Notes: generated by a model from the letters alone, not told the origin. A stretch of 64,000 nucleotides of DNA from Aquilaria yunnanensis (GCA_039654915.1 CM077594.1:18661001-18725000), one strand, 5' to 3'; positions 10,401 through 19,839 are shown, counted from the first letter of the stretch. Numbers and translations are program-made.

Positions 10401-10842
10401 TGTTAACCACCCATTCTGTATATTCAGCGACCCCAAGAAATCCTGCATCCCACAGCTTTCGAATCTCGTCTTTTACTCTTAAGATTAACTCCGGCTTTAA
10501 TCTTCGTAACTTCTGTCTGACAGGCTTCGCCCCAGGCTTCAAAGGTATTTTGTGTAGTACTATGTCTGAGCTTAAGCCAGGCATATCTTGGTATGACCAA
10601 GCGAATACATCCACATATTCTTTTAATAAATGGACTAATTCTTCTTTTTCTTCAGGAGGGAATAAAGTGCCAATCTTGACTTCTTTTACATCCTGACTGT
10701 CTCCCAGGTTGAATACCTCAGTTGGTTCTTGACTTGTTGCTCTTTCTTTTTCATCTCGCTCAATCATTTTTAATAGCTCAGGAGATACTTGAAGATCTTC
10801 GTCATCCGAGTCGGTAGTGTTTACAGGATTATCAAAGTTCAT
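7444..10842 (-). CDS. pol: Ogre-type pol: reverse transcriptase, two RNase H domains, integrase
   Basis: 1132 residues, uninterrupted. Reverse transcriptase is at about 120-310, with the first Asp in FMDG (199) and YVDD at 261-264. A gypsy-type RNase H follows (about 400-480, largely decayed in catalytic residues). A second, archaeal-type RNase H lies at about 558-690 (Asp 563 in FDGAS, Glu 603, Asp 625 in YGDS, Asp 675). Integrase has an HHCC finger (His 790, His 794, Cys 821, Cys 824) and the catalytic triad Asp 853, Asp 914, Glu 950 with the usual 35-residue gap between the last two. The annotated ATG may not be used for translation. The upstream intron puts this frame in line with gag-pro, so the natural product is probably a spliced gag-pro-pol polyprotein. 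Confidence 0.95.
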   Translation of the reverse strand: MNFDNPVNTTDSDDEDLQVSPELLKMIERDEKERATSQEPTEVFNLGDSQDVKEVKIGTLFPPEEKEELVHLLKEYVDVFAWSYQDMPGLSSDIVLHKIPLKPGAKPVRQKLRRLKPELILRVKDEIRKLWDAGFLGVAEYTEWVVNIVPVEKKESGKLRVCQDYRPLNEASPKDNFPLPHIDTLVDNTAGNSYFSFMDGFSGYNQIKLDPDDMIKTAFITLWGTFYYKVMPFGLKNTGATYQRAMVTLFHDMIHKEIEVYVDDMIAKTFTAGGHLKVLRKLFDRLRKYQLKLNPAKCTFGASSGKLLGFIVSKDGIRVDPSKVKAIQEMQPPKTPKQVRSFLGRINFIARFISQLTSKCEPLFKSLKKNNPIEWNNECQEAFEKIKRYLSNPPVLIPPRSGEPLILYLSIQDSSLGSVLGQHDETSKKEHAIYYLSKKLTTYEAKYSIVEKSCCALAWVAHRLRHYMLNNTTLLISKTDPIKYIFEKPALSGRIAKWQMLLSEYDIQYVTQKAVKGSVIAEYLADRALEDYEPMRMDFPDGDIMTIEQEVDEENETWKMAFDGASNALGQWIGAILISPSGEQFPLTAKITFPCTNNIVEYEACAMGLQMALDLKVRDLRVYGDSALVIYQINGEWETRDSKLIPYQKLILDMSRRFNSISFHHLPREDNQIPDALATLAAMYKISDPEHTPVFEMKIIDSPAYCMSIEEELDGKPWYHDIKKYLQERTYPLEASENDKKFLRRLSMGFLLNLDILYKKTPDSMLLRCVDTHEARKIMEEVHSGICGAHTSGHTMARQIMRAGYYWLTLESDCINHVRKCHKCQIYANKIQAPPTPLNVTAIPWPFAMWGIDVIGAITPKASNGHKFILVAIDYFTKWVEAMSYASVTQKVVCRFIKKEIICRYGPPECIISDNATNLNNAMMQTLCRQFKIKHLNSAPYRPMMNGAVEAANKNIKRIVEKMIVTYKDWHEMLPFALHAYRTSTRTSTGATPFSLVYGMEAVLPIEVEIPSLRVLMDTQLREAEWVKARYEQLNLIDERRMIALCHGQLYQRRMIRSYNKKVRPRQFHEGDIVLKKILPMQHDSRGKWTPNYDGPYVVKKAFSGGALILTEMDGRELPKPVNSDAVKKYFA

Positions 10843-10873
10843 TCTTTCATTGTCATCAAAGAGAGTTTTGGGT

Positions 10874-11080
10874 CTGCATTATCCAGAGAGAAAAGAAAGA
10901 GAAGAGAGAAAAAAAAAAAAAATGGCACGAATGAGATGGATGCAAACTGGTACTTTATTTACAATGTGCATAAATCACAACTTTATTGGAATAAAAAGCA
11001 ATAACTAAAAGGTTCACTTAAACAAAGACTACACCCTATTGATTGAACCTTTCTTTAGGAGGTTTTTACTATTAGATTAC
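10874..11080 (-). other. predicted 207-nt GT-AG intron between gag-pro and pol
   Basis: On the minus strand the donor (AAA|GTAATC) overlaps the gag-pro stop codon: the TAA is bases 2-4 of the intron. The acceptor TAATGCAG|ACC follows a long T/C tract (plus-strand purines 10880-10921). Exon 1 ends two bases into a codon. From the acceptor there are 31 bases to the pol ATG, so joining restores the frame through 11 extra codons without a stop. Splicing between gag-pro and pol is known in Ogre elements. No transcript was examined. Confidence 0.8.
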
Positions 11081-14000
11081 TTTGGAAAGCTTTCGATTAT
11101 AACAGGCAGTTCTATCGCCTCCCAATTGTTCAGCACATCCCGTGGGCCACAAGGTTGAATGAGCTCCTCCTCTTCAGGTGAATCGCTGATGATTGCCTGA
11201 ATAGAAAGACTTTCAAAAGACTTGTTGATGTTGATAGTCAGCTTGCCTTCATTGTCATTTTTCGGAATGAGACCACCACTCACGAACGTTTCGGTGATTT
11301 CAGGGATATCCAGATTTCTTTCCTGGAGAGGATGCCCTGTTAATCGTGCAATCCTCTTTTCTCTCTTTTCAGCTATTGCCTTCATTTTATCATGTCTTGT
11401 CGGTGTGAAGCCTAGGCCGTATTTCCCTTCATTTGCGGATATTTTCAATGGCTCTGGGATTCCTTGTAAATCTTGTCCCAAACCTAACCCTGGTGAGTAT
11501 CCTCCTTTTATCATGAGTTTGGCGACCATGCGACTTGTTTTAGAGATGTTAGGAACGGGTTCTTCTCCATATTCACTGACATAAGCAGCATTGACAATCT
11601 CAAAAGACCTGAAGGAGCAATCAGGTATATTTTCATTGACCTCAACATATTGAGCATCCGCAGGTCTAGATAGCAGAATGTCTTCTTCAGCAAAGACTGT
11701 GATTATCTTTCCTTCAATGATGAATTTCATTTTTTGATGTAATGAGGAAGGAATTGCTCCAGCCATATGGATCCATGGTCTTCCCAGCAGACAAGTATAA
11801 GATGGAGAAATGTCCATGACTTGGAATGTGATATGGAAAAGACAGGGACCAATCCCAATTGGTAGCTCTATTTCTCCAACCACATCTCTCTTTGTTCCGT
11901 CAAATGCTCGAACAACAATATGACTGTTGTTGAGGTGTGATGGGTCTAAACCGATCTTATGTAAAGTTTCTAATGGCATTACATTTAGAGCTGATCCATT
12001 GTCGATCAGAACTCTAGCCATAATCCGATCTTTGTATTTAATCGAAATATGTAGAGCCTTAGAGTGACCCCTTCCTTCTGCTGGTATCTCATCGTCAGTG
12101 AATGTGATGAGATTTTGTGCCGTGATGTTGTTGACAAGGTGGTCAAAGTTGTTCACGGAGATATCTTGTTCAACATAAGCCTTATTCAGGACTTTGAGAA
12201 GAGCTTCTCGATGGGCATCAGAACTTAAGAGCAATGAAAGTATGGAGATCTTTGCTGGCAGACGGTTCAACTGCTCCACGATGCTGTATTCACTTTGCTT
12301 TATGAGTTTGAGAAACTCAGTAGCTTGTTCATCTGTTACTGCTTGAGGCATCTCTTGCTCTTTAGATGTGTTAATAGGTCCATTTGCTGGATCCGTAACA
12401 TTCTTCTCTTGTTGGAGCTTGTTCATTTGCTCGGGAGAATAACACCGACCACTTCTAGTCATGCCCCCAACTTCTAACGGAGTTGATGTGATGTTAGAAG
12501 TATAGCCATAGTTCCATGGAACAGTTTTGTCTGATTTGTACGGGAATGGCTTTGGAACTTGAATTCTTAAAGGCTTGAGAGCAGATTTTGAGATTGGAAT
12601 GACTAGTGGCCTTGGCATGATATTGACTTCTTGTTCTTTAATTATCACATTCACGTCATCCTCTTTATCTGACATAAAAACGATGATTTGGGAGGAGTCC
12701 ATGAGACTTTGTAGACTTTTACGGAATTCTGGGCATTCTTGGATAGAATGACTCTTACTGTTATGAAAGTTGCACCATTCCTCATGCTCGACTTCTTTAT
12801 TTCCAGAAGACTTTCCTGTGATAATCCCTTCTTTCACAAGGCATGAATATACATGCTTAAAAGGGGTTATGATATCATTGACTGTTTTCTTCATCGGCCA
12901 GTATTCTTCCATCATATTGACTGGTTTGGCTTGATGAGGAGGCAATGGATTATGAGTGACGTTTGGTTCATCGGAAAAGTCCAACCACTTTGACTCAATT
13001 AATTGTTGGACTATACGCTTCAATGCTATGCAATTTTCGAGTCCGTGGCCCACGGCACCATCATGATATGGGCAATTTAGTTTAGGGTCATACCATGTTG
13101 GATATGGGGGTTCGAATGGCCTTGTGGGAATTGGGTGAATGAGTTGGCTCTGGATGAGTTTTGGATATAACTCAGTATAAGTCATGGGAATCGGTGCGAA
13201 AATTTCTCTTGGTCTTGGTGCAGGCATTGGAGGAGTCGGAACAGGTGGCCGTAACTGATTAGGCCTGTTGAGAGGATAATTGTTGGGTCTATTGGGAAGA
13301 TAATCACTGGGCCTATTTGGAGGATAATCATTGGGCCTATTGGTAGGATAATAATTGGGCCTGTTGGCAGAATAGGATAGGCGAGGTCCGGTAGCCACGG
13401 TACCCACGAGGGGAATCCCTCTTCCTCGTCCGATTTGTTGTATTTCTTCATCTTTTCTTCTGGATGGTCCTCCTCTTTTCATAGGATCACTAAAGGACTC
13501 AGTAATCTTCCCGGTTCTGATACCATGCTCGATCCTTTCTCCAGACATGACTACGTCGGAGAAGTTAGTTGCCGCATTGCCAATAAGTTTGTCATAATAT
13601 GGGTATTTCAATGTCTGGACAAACAAAGTGACCATTTCTCTTTCTGTCATGGGTGGCTGTACTTGTGCAGCTAAGTCCCTCCATCGTTGGGCGTATTCCT
13701 TAAAAGTTTCTGTTTTTTTCTTCTCCATGTTTTGGAGAGTTTGGCGATCCGGAGCTAAGTCCATAACATGTTTATAGTTGCCGATGAAGGCCTGAGCAAG
13801 GTCATTCCAAGTTTTTATGTTTCTTGGACCTTGGCTTAGATACCACTGTAATGCTGATTTTGTGAGACTTTCCTGAAAAAGTGCGATCCACACCTTCTCA
13901 TCTTTAGTAAGTGGTTGTAGTCTTCTGAGAAACAAAGTGATGTGAGTGATGGGATCACTCGTTCCATCGTATTTTACGAAATCTGGCACCTTAAAATCTG

Positions 14001-14388
14001 AAGGGATTACGACGTCTGGCACTAAGCAGAGGTCATCCACTGAAAGGGATCCGAATATAGTGCCTCCTTCAATGGCTCTCAGTCTTTTCTCTATTGTCTC
14101 GATTTTTTGAGATTCTGCTTCATCTTTTGGTAATGTCTTCTTCTCTTCCTGTACAGTGTCTTGTTTCAGGTGAACACTAGCAGAGGGTCCTGATTCTTGA
14201 AACAGGTTTTCTTGGACTGAGACTCGTTGCGGGGTGAATCCCGGGGGATAAGTGGGATCTTGTACTTCTTTGATGGGGACTTGAGTTGCTTTCCCTTTGA
14301 TTAATTCCATCAATTGTTTCATCTGTTCTGACATACTTTCAATCTTGGACTCCATCTCCATGAGACGTCCTTCGGCTTGTTCTGCCAT
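11077..14388 (-). CDS. gag-pro: Ogre-type gag-protease with C-terminal G-patch
   Basis: 1103 residues. A short coiled coil at the N-terminus is followed by the retrotransposon gag capsid domain (about 130-290). Next is a Pro/Asn-rich repeat (341-378, NRPNxYPP units). Two variant zinc knuckles come next: CPYH...GHGLENC (about 439-453) and CNFHNSKSHSIQEC (539-552). The aspartic protease has its active site at Asp 796 in LIDNGS, with the DNG form in place of the usual DTG/DSG, and ends with LLGRPWI. A G-patch domain lies at about 950-995 (Gly-rich, GGYSPGLGLG), placed after the protease as in some retroviruses. The stop codon lies inside the donor site of the 207-nt intron, so unspliced RNA makes gag-pro only. 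Confidence 0.93.
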   Translation of the reverse strand: MAEQAEGRLMEMESKIESMSEQMKQLMELIKGKATQVPIKEVQDPTYPPGFTPQRVSVQENLFQESGPSASVHLKQDTVQEEKKTLPKDEAESQKIETIEKRLRAIEGGTIFGSLSVDDLCLVPDVVIPSDFKVPDFVKYDGTSDPITHITLFLRRLQPLTKDEKVWIALFQESLTKSALQWYLSQGPRNIKTWNDLAQAFIGNYKHVMDLAPDRQTLQNMEKKKTETFKEYAQRWRDLAAQVQPPMTEREMVTLFVQTLKYPYYDKLIGNAATNFSDVVMSGERIEHGIRTGKITESFSDPMKRGGPSRRKDEEIQQIGRGRGIPLVGTVATGPRLSYSANRPNYYPTNRPNDYPPNRPSDYLPNRPNNYPLNRPNQLRPPVPTPPMPAPRPREIFAPIPMTYTELYPKLIQSQLIHPIPTRPFEPPYPTWYDPKLNCPYHDGAVGHGLENCIALKRIVQQLIESKWLDFSDEPNVTHNPLPPHQAKPVNMMEEYWPMKKTVNDIITPFKHVYSCLVKEGIITGKSSGNKEVEHEEWCNFHNSKSHSIQECPEFRKSLQSLMDSSQIIVFMSDKEDDVNVIIKEQEVNIMPRPLVIPISKSALKPLRIQVPKPFPYKSDKTVPWNYGYTSNITSTPLEVGGMTRSGRCYSPEQMNKLQQEKNVTDPANGPINTSKEQEMPQAVTDEQATEFLKLIKQSEYSIVEQLNRLPAKISILSLLLSSDAHREALLKVLNKAYVEQDISVNNFDHLVNNITAQNLITFTDDEIPAEGRGHSKALHISIKYKDRIMARVLIDNGSALNVMPLETLHKIGLDPSHLNNSHIVVRAFDGTKRDVVGEIELPIGIGPCLFHITFQVMDISPSYTCLLGRPWIHMAGAIPSSLHQKMKFIIEGKIITVFAEEDILLSRPADAQYVEVNENIPDCSFRSFEIVNAAYVSEYGEEPVPNISKTSRMVAKLMIKGGYSPGLGLGQDLQGIPEPLKISANEGKYGLGFTPTRHDKMKAIAEKREKRIARLTGHPLQERNLDIPEITETFVSGGLIPKNDNEGKLTININKSFESLSIQAIISDSPEEEELIQPCGPRDVLNNWEAIELPVIIESFPK
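13255..13368 (-). repeat. 24-bp coding repeat in gag
   Basis: Five in-frame units encode variants of NRPN-D/N-YPP. The segment links capsid and zinc-knuckle parts and is probably a flexible, length-variable linker. Confidence 0.8.
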
Positions 14389-14581
14389 TAATCTTGTTTG
14401 GAGTCGAGTTGAATATCGGTGTTGAGGTCCAATTTTACCCTTTTAAAGGAAATATTTATTTTATTAGATTCTATGTGTGTATGATTGATGTGATGGATGC
14501 ATGCATGAATATTGTAAATACTTGGTGAAAGAAGAATTATAGTGGAATTTCTCAATTACATTCACCAAAAGCTTATTATTT

Positions 14582-16276
14582 TCAAAAGAAACGGCCCAAA
14601 GTACAGTATTGCTTTCTGGCCTTTGAAATAAACTCCATCATTTTTTGAATATTCACCGATGGAGTAGGGCAGCTCAATTCTTCTAACTCCTTGGCTTCTT
14701 CGCCCATTAGTTGGGCTTGCTCAGTCACTTTTCTGACTTCTGCCAAAAATATTTGAAGCTGTTCTTGAGAAAATCTGTATTGATCTTCCCAATATCTTGC
14801 TCTCATCTCTGTTTGATCGGTTTCATCAACTAATTCGGTGATGACTTGTTTTTGGCTTTCGATCTTTTCTTCGAGGAGTTGTGTTTTGTGACTGAGCTGT
14901 TGTATGTCGAAGAGCATCTTTTTGTTCTTCTCCTTTTCTTCCTCTAGCTCTTTCTCCAACTCTCTTTTTGCCAATTTTCTGATGACCTCTTCGGGAAGAA
15001 CTATTCCTTCTTTCCGATTATTTCTCCATTCATAATACGCAGTAGGAGAAATAATAGGGCCTGACTTTAATATGAAAAGTCTTTTCCATGCAACTGAAAT
15101 ACCCATTGCAAGCTTATTTGAATTTGGATCTTCATGTGAAAACTCCAACTTGCTCAGGTTATGTGTCATGGGTATAAATTGCATGGACCCAAATTGTTTA
15201 CGTACTTGGGCTGGAGCATAGCTTGTTCCTCCCCATATGCCTAAGAGAGGAACCCACGGGCAATTGCCGCAACGGTAAACTATGCGGGTGGTGGTGGACC
15301 AGGGTGCTCTCCATTCAATTTGGAATTCGCTGATGTTCTTGAAGTAGTCAACCCATGCTTCCTTGCTATCATGATTAGTGGTTTCACTTTTCAAAAAGGC
15401 TTCGATTGGGATGAAGTCCTTTGAAAAGCGATTTCCAAAATGTTGCTTCTCACAAGGAAGGTGGCTTTTGATCCAAACGTTGAGGAGATGTGAACATCCT
15501 ATGAATTTGCCTCCTCTTTGGCGACAAAAGTTTAATGCCCTGATAGTTTCACATAATATCACTGAGGTCGGATTTACTTGGGCATTGCAGACTTGCTCAA
15601 ATAATGTGATGACGTCTCCTTCAATAAATCCGACAATTCTTGGGAAGACTACCAGGCCATATATTGCCAAGGCGAACAACTTACGTCGTTGATTCTTCTG
15701 AGGGAGGGTGTGACCTAGTTGTTTTAGATCGGTCCAGCTGATAAATTTCCGACACCCTTTTGTTGCAAATTTGGGTTGAAGACTGGAAGCTGGCATGTCC
15801 AATAATTTTGCTAGGGCTCGATGAGGCTCCGTTCTTCTATCATATTGATACGTCTCAATTGGATAGTTGGAGGACCAACCCAAGAGGTTATTGTATTCTT
15901 CAATGGTTGGAACCAGATCCATCTTATCGAAAGAAAAGCATCGATAAAATGGATCCCAAAATTGTGTTAGAGCCCGGACAAGTGATGCATCAACGGTAAC
16001 CTTTAGTAGGCAAGCGATGTGACCATATTTTGCCGTAAAAGCTTCCCGATCAGCAGAGTTCCAACTATTCCAGACTTGTAATAATTCCATGGTGTCATTA
16101 TGGTTTATCCGAACCGATACCTGGTCCTTAAGCTGTATGTGAGAGTGGGATGTCAGAGCATCTCCGTGAAGCTTTTGAGCTGTTTCGGAATATTCCATAG
16201 CTTCAGGCTGAGTTTCGATTACAGTGTCATTCCATGATGCAGTAACAGCCGTGGGAAGATAATCGAGAATATCCAT
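14582..16276 (-). CDS. Ogre ORF1: DUF7745-like domain plus coiled coil
   Basis: 564 residues, uninterrupted, located between the primer site and gag. The first 400 residues resemble the plant-specific DUF7745 / plant-mobile-domain type, with the core FTAKYGHIACLLKV (about 82) and the following FWDP...VPTIEEYNNLL. Residues about 430-545 are a long charged coiled coil (KRELEKELEEEKEKNKK and onwards). The function of Ogre ORF1 is unknown; a structural or chaperone role beside gag is only inferred from position. The family assignment is from memory of such proteins in other dicots, not from a search. The spacer to gag (14389-14581) has no feature. Confidence 0.8.
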   Translation of the reverse strand: MDILDYLPTAVTASWNDTVIETQPEAMEYSETAQKLHGDALTSHSHIQLKDQVSVRINHNDTMELLQVWNSWNSADREAFTAKYGHIACLLKVTVDASLVRALTQFWDPFYRCFSFDKMDLVPTIEEYNNLLGWSSNYPIETYQYDRRTEPHRALAKLLDMPASSLQPKFATKGCRKFISWTDLKQLGHTLPQKNQRRKLFALAIYGLVVFPRIVGFIEGDVITLFEQVCNAQVNPTSVILCETIRALNFCRQRGGKFIGCSHLLNVWIKSHLPCEKQHFGNRFSKDFIPIEAFLKSETTNHDSKEAWVDYFKNISEFQIEWRAPWSTTTRIVYRCGNCPWVPLLGIWGGTSYAPAQVRKQFGSMQFIPMTHNLSKLEFSHEDPNSNKLAMGISVAWKRLFILKSGPIISPTAYYEWRNNRKEGIVLPEEVIRKLAKRELEKELEEEKEKNKKMLFDIQQLSHKTQLLEEKIESQKQVITELVDETDQTEMRARYWEDQYRFSQEQLQIFLAEVRKVTEQAQLMGEEAKELEELSCPTPSVNIQKMMEFISKARKQYCTLGRFF

Positions 16277-16879
16277 GATAATGGTTCTTTCACCAAATAT
16301 TTATCTTTAATGATGAAATGTGTATGCCGGAAAAATAAGGAAAAACAGAGTTAGTAAAAAGGTAACACATAAGATCATACAAACATATAGATAAAACAAA
16401 ACCTATGGAAATGGGAACCGAGGTATAGAAAATTCTTAATGGCTGGTTCTAAGGTAGAGTAAGGAATTCTATATGCAGAAGGTGGTTTATCAAAAAGGCA
16501 AGGGATAGTTCCCGAATCCCGTCACTAAATCATAGTGACGGCCCGATTCCTTACCCTCTAGGGTTTATGTAAGGAATGGATTAATTCGAGTCGTAGCTTT
16601 TCGTGGGCCCATGCAGAGACTAACCGTCTCAGAAGGCAATACACTACTTTGCTACTTTGAAACCGGTGAAGGCTTGGAGACCGTGGCCTCACAAGGACAG
16701 CAACACCAATTCCGCTTAGAAAGAATCGTGTTTGATTTAAGGAAGCTCGGGTATAGAGCTTCATTTTGTGAATGCATTATGCATGTTTACTTAAGTAAAT
16801 ATAATATATAAATCCACATAATAGTAAAGCAAAGTAAATCAAAACAAATCAACTTTAAGCTCGACTCACTAATATTGAC
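16277..16879 (-). other. retrotransposon leader between primer site and ORF1
   Basis: About 600 nt of untranslated leader. Open frames here (such as 16558-16764, minus) have no recognisable domain. Packaging signals would be expected here but none can be named. Confidence 0.6.
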
Positions 16880-16897
16880 TCCCCAGTGGAGTCGCCA
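16880..16897 (-). other. primer binding site, tRNA-Arg type
   Basis: Minus-strand TGGCGACTCCACTGGGGA lies three bases downstream of the 5' LTR end. It begins with TGG, matching a CCA tail, and its complement ends in GGAGTCGCCA as expected for a tRNA-Arg acceptor end, the primer known for Ogre elements. The exact tRNA was not checked. Confidence 0.85.
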
Positions 16898-17175
16898 AGC
16901 TGTGGCAACGTCGGGTTTTCGGGAGTCGCCACCAATCTGTTTCACCTAGGTCGATTGGACACCTTAAAATTGGTCTGCGAGAGTTCGGGGATCGGGAGTA
17001 CGGTTACGCTAAAACAACTTTGTTATAGCGCCCAAAATTGGCACCTTAGTTGATTTTAATTTTGTTTTGCTTTGCTTTTAGAAAATATTCAGTTAATTTT
17101 CAAACTAGAAATTTTAACTGAATTAATCGGATGCGGATTTTTAAATTAATTTATATAAAATTTGATACTTCCGAA

Positions 17176-17254
17176 CCATGGACTCTGCCGAGTCATTTGG
17201 ACACGGAAGATTTTGATTCCGAACCATGGACTCTGCCGAGTCATTTGGACACGG
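17176..17254 (-). other. two adjacent copies of a covarying two-stem hairpin in the LTR leader
   Basis: Copies at 17176-17206 and 17224-17254, 48 bp apart. In the RNA sense (minus) each reads CCGTG-TCCAAAT-GACTC-GGCA-GAGTC-CATGG: outer stem CCGTG/CATGG, inner stem GACTC/GAGTC, loop GGCA and a 7-base bulge. Two further copies at 17358-17388 and 18982-19012 preserve the fold with changed pairs. Confidence 0.8.
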
Positions 17255-17357
17255 AATTTGGTGAAATTTTAAACAATTTTATCCATATTGTATAAAAATA
17301 TGGATTTTTATCTTTTTATTTAATTTATTTATTTTAAAAAGTTTGATATTTTCCAAA

Positions 17358-17388
17358 CCGTAGATCCTGCCGGATCATCCGGATATGG
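17358..17388 (-). other. third copy of the covarying hairpin
   Basis: RNA-sense CCATA-TCCGGAT-GATCC-GGCA-GGATC-TACGG. Compared with the first copies, inner-stem pairs C-G/T-A became T-A/C-G on both sides and the last outer pair G-C became A-T. The central outer pair is an A-C mismatch. Confidence 0.75.
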
Positions 17389-17499
17389 AAATTGATTTAT
17401 CGTAATTATTTAATTCTTATTATTATGAAATTAATTTTTAAATGGTAATTCTTTTTGTTTATGAATGATTTTTAATACTAACTAAAAATTTATCTTTAT

Positions 17500-17865
17500 A
17501 TTTTTACTTCTTTTTTTTTCTTCTTTTTTACTTATTTTTACCCTTTTTTTTTCTTTTCTTTCTTTTTTATTCTTTTCTTTCTTTCTTTTCTTTTTCTTTT
17601 TCTTTCTTTTATCTTTCTTTTCTTTTTCTTATCTTTCCTTTCTTTTCTTTATCTTATCTTTCTTTTATTTTTCTTTCTTATCTTTCTTTTATTTTTCTTC
17701 TCTTTTCTTTCTTTCTTTTCTTTTTCTTATCTTTTTTTTTATTTTTTTTATCTTTCTTTTCTTTCTTATCTTTCTTTTATTTTTCTTTCTTATCTTTCTT
17801 TTATTTTTCTTATCTTTCTTTTTTTTTTCTTGTTTACTTTTTTTGTTTTCTTGTTTAATGAAAGA
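17500..17865. repeat. polypyrimidine tract (purine-rich in the element RNA)
   Basis: About 360 bp built of TTTC, TTTTC and TTATC units. In the minus-strand transcript it is an A/G-rich tract within R-U5. It is likely length-variable. Confidence 0.95.
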
Positions 17866-17983
17866 TATTTATTATTTTAAAGGATTACTCAATTTATAAA
17901 AGAATTAAAAAAATAATAATTAATTTTTATTTAATAAGAAGTTAATTTAAAAGAATTAAAGAGTTTAAAAATAAAAATTTTGA

Positions 17984-18079
17984 TCATGGTACGGGGCGTT
18001 GTTACTCAGCCAGACCCTCTTCACCAGGTGAAGCAGCTCAAAAGCGGGCACGAGACAGTTTCCAGCCAATATACCATGA
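17984..18079 (-). other. 96-nt element bounded by an 8-bp perfect inverted repeat
   Basis: TCATGGTA (17984-17991) pairs with TACCATGA (18072-18079). Inside lies a second near-palindrome, CTTCACC-A-GGTGAAG (18019-18033). The block is G/C-rich within surrounding A/T, which suggests a folded RNA module in the LTR leader. Confidence 0.6.
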
Positions 18080-18981
18080 ACTAAAAATTTTTTATTTTTT
18101 TTATTATTTTTTATTATTTTTTTATTATTTTTTTTTTTATAAAAGATTAACCAAAAGTAATTGTTTTATTAAGAGAATCAAAAATTTATATGTATATTTT
18201 AAACAAAAGAAGAAAAGTTTTGATATTTATTTAATTTATTTTGGAATAAAAGATTATTTAACCGAAAACTTATATGTATTTTAAAACAAAAGTCTTGATA
18301 TTTTTATTTTTTATATTCTTCTTTGTTTGATGAAATATTTTTTTTTAATTTTAATTTATATTTCTGAAAATATATCTAATCAATAAGTCAAAAATATTTA
18401 AGAGAAAATTCAATTATTTTTGTTTTATTTTGTATTATTTTGAAATTATTTGATTAAGATTTTTATAAAGGAAAACAAAAAAGTTATATCTTTTAATAAG
18501 TAAAATATTACTGAATAAAATATTAACCCAAAATTTTTATTCTTTTCATTCTTTTTATTAATAAAGAAAACTAAAAAAAATTATATTTTAAAAGAAATAT
18601 ATAAAATATTATTGAAAAATATTAACTCAAAATTTACTCTTTTTATTCTTTTTATTAATAAAGAAAACTAAAAAAAGCTATATTTTAAAAGAAATAAATA
18701 AAATATTACTGAAAAATATTAACCCAAAATTTACTCTTTTTATTCTTTTTAATAAAGAAAACTAAAAAAAGTTATATTTTATTATTTTAAAAGAAATAAA
18801 TAAAATATTACTGAAAAATATTAACCCAAAAATTTTACGCTTTTTATTCTTTTTATTAATAAAGAAAACTAAAAAAAAAATTATATATTAATAGATAATT
18901 AATATATTAGTCTAAAGTTTTTTTTTATTTTTTTATAAAGAAAAAATTTATTTATATATTTTATTTAAAAATATTTCCGAG

Positions 18982-19012
18982 CCATGGATCCTGGCGGATC
19001 ATTTGGTCATGG
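18982..19012 (-). other. fourth copy of the covarying hairpin
   Basis: RNA-sense CCATG-ACCAAAT-GATCC-GCCA-GGATC-CATGG. Both stems pair perfectly. The outer G-U of the first copies is an A-U here. It lies about 1.6 kb from the other copies. Confidence 0.8.
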
Positions 19013-19839
19013 AGTTTTAAATTTTTTTTATATTTCATTAATTATTAATTTTAAAGATGTATTAAAAGAATGATTTTATGTTTATTTATTTATTTATTTT
19101 ATTTTTTGAATTATTTCATTATGTTTGTTTATTAAAAGGAATAAAAACTTTGTTTCAAAATTAAAAAAAAGTAATTTTTATTAGCCTTTAGAAAATTATT
19201 CACATAAAATTCCTTTTTTTATCTTTTAATCATAAAAAAAAAATTCAATTAATAAAGTGGGGCTTTTTGGCCATCCACTTTAATAACACAATAATAATAA
19301 AAGTTAGCACAATTAATATAGTTAGATTAGTTGGATTAGTTAGTTAATAACAATAAAAAAGGTTAGTAAAAAGTTAGATTAAATTAATTAACAACAATAA
19401 TAAAAATTAGCCAAGTTTAATTAAATTAATTGTTAACAACAATAATAAAAAGTTAGTCAAGTTAATTAAATTAATTAATTAACAACAATAATAAAATTTA
19501 GCCAAATTAATTAATTGTTAATTAACCAAGTTGATTAAATTAATTAACAATAATAAAAGTTAGTAATAATGCAAAAATTAAAAGGTTAGTAACAATAATA
19601 ATGTTAAAAGTTAGTTGTTAGTAAGTTAGTTAACAAGTTAATAATAACAAAAAAAAAAAAAAAGGTTAGTAACAATAACAATAATAAACAAATAAATACA
19701 CAAGTAAAAAAATAAAGTTAGTAATTAATTCTGAAAAAAAAAACAAAATAAAAAGATTAGTGACCAAAATGAAAAGAATTGAAAAGATGAAGGACTGAAA
19801 GGAGGTTTTACCCTTGGGAAATGAATTTGAAATTCTGTT

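Noticed and set aside
16558..16811. Short frames on both strands in the retrotransposon leader
   Set aside because: No recognisable domain; lies between primer site and ORF1.
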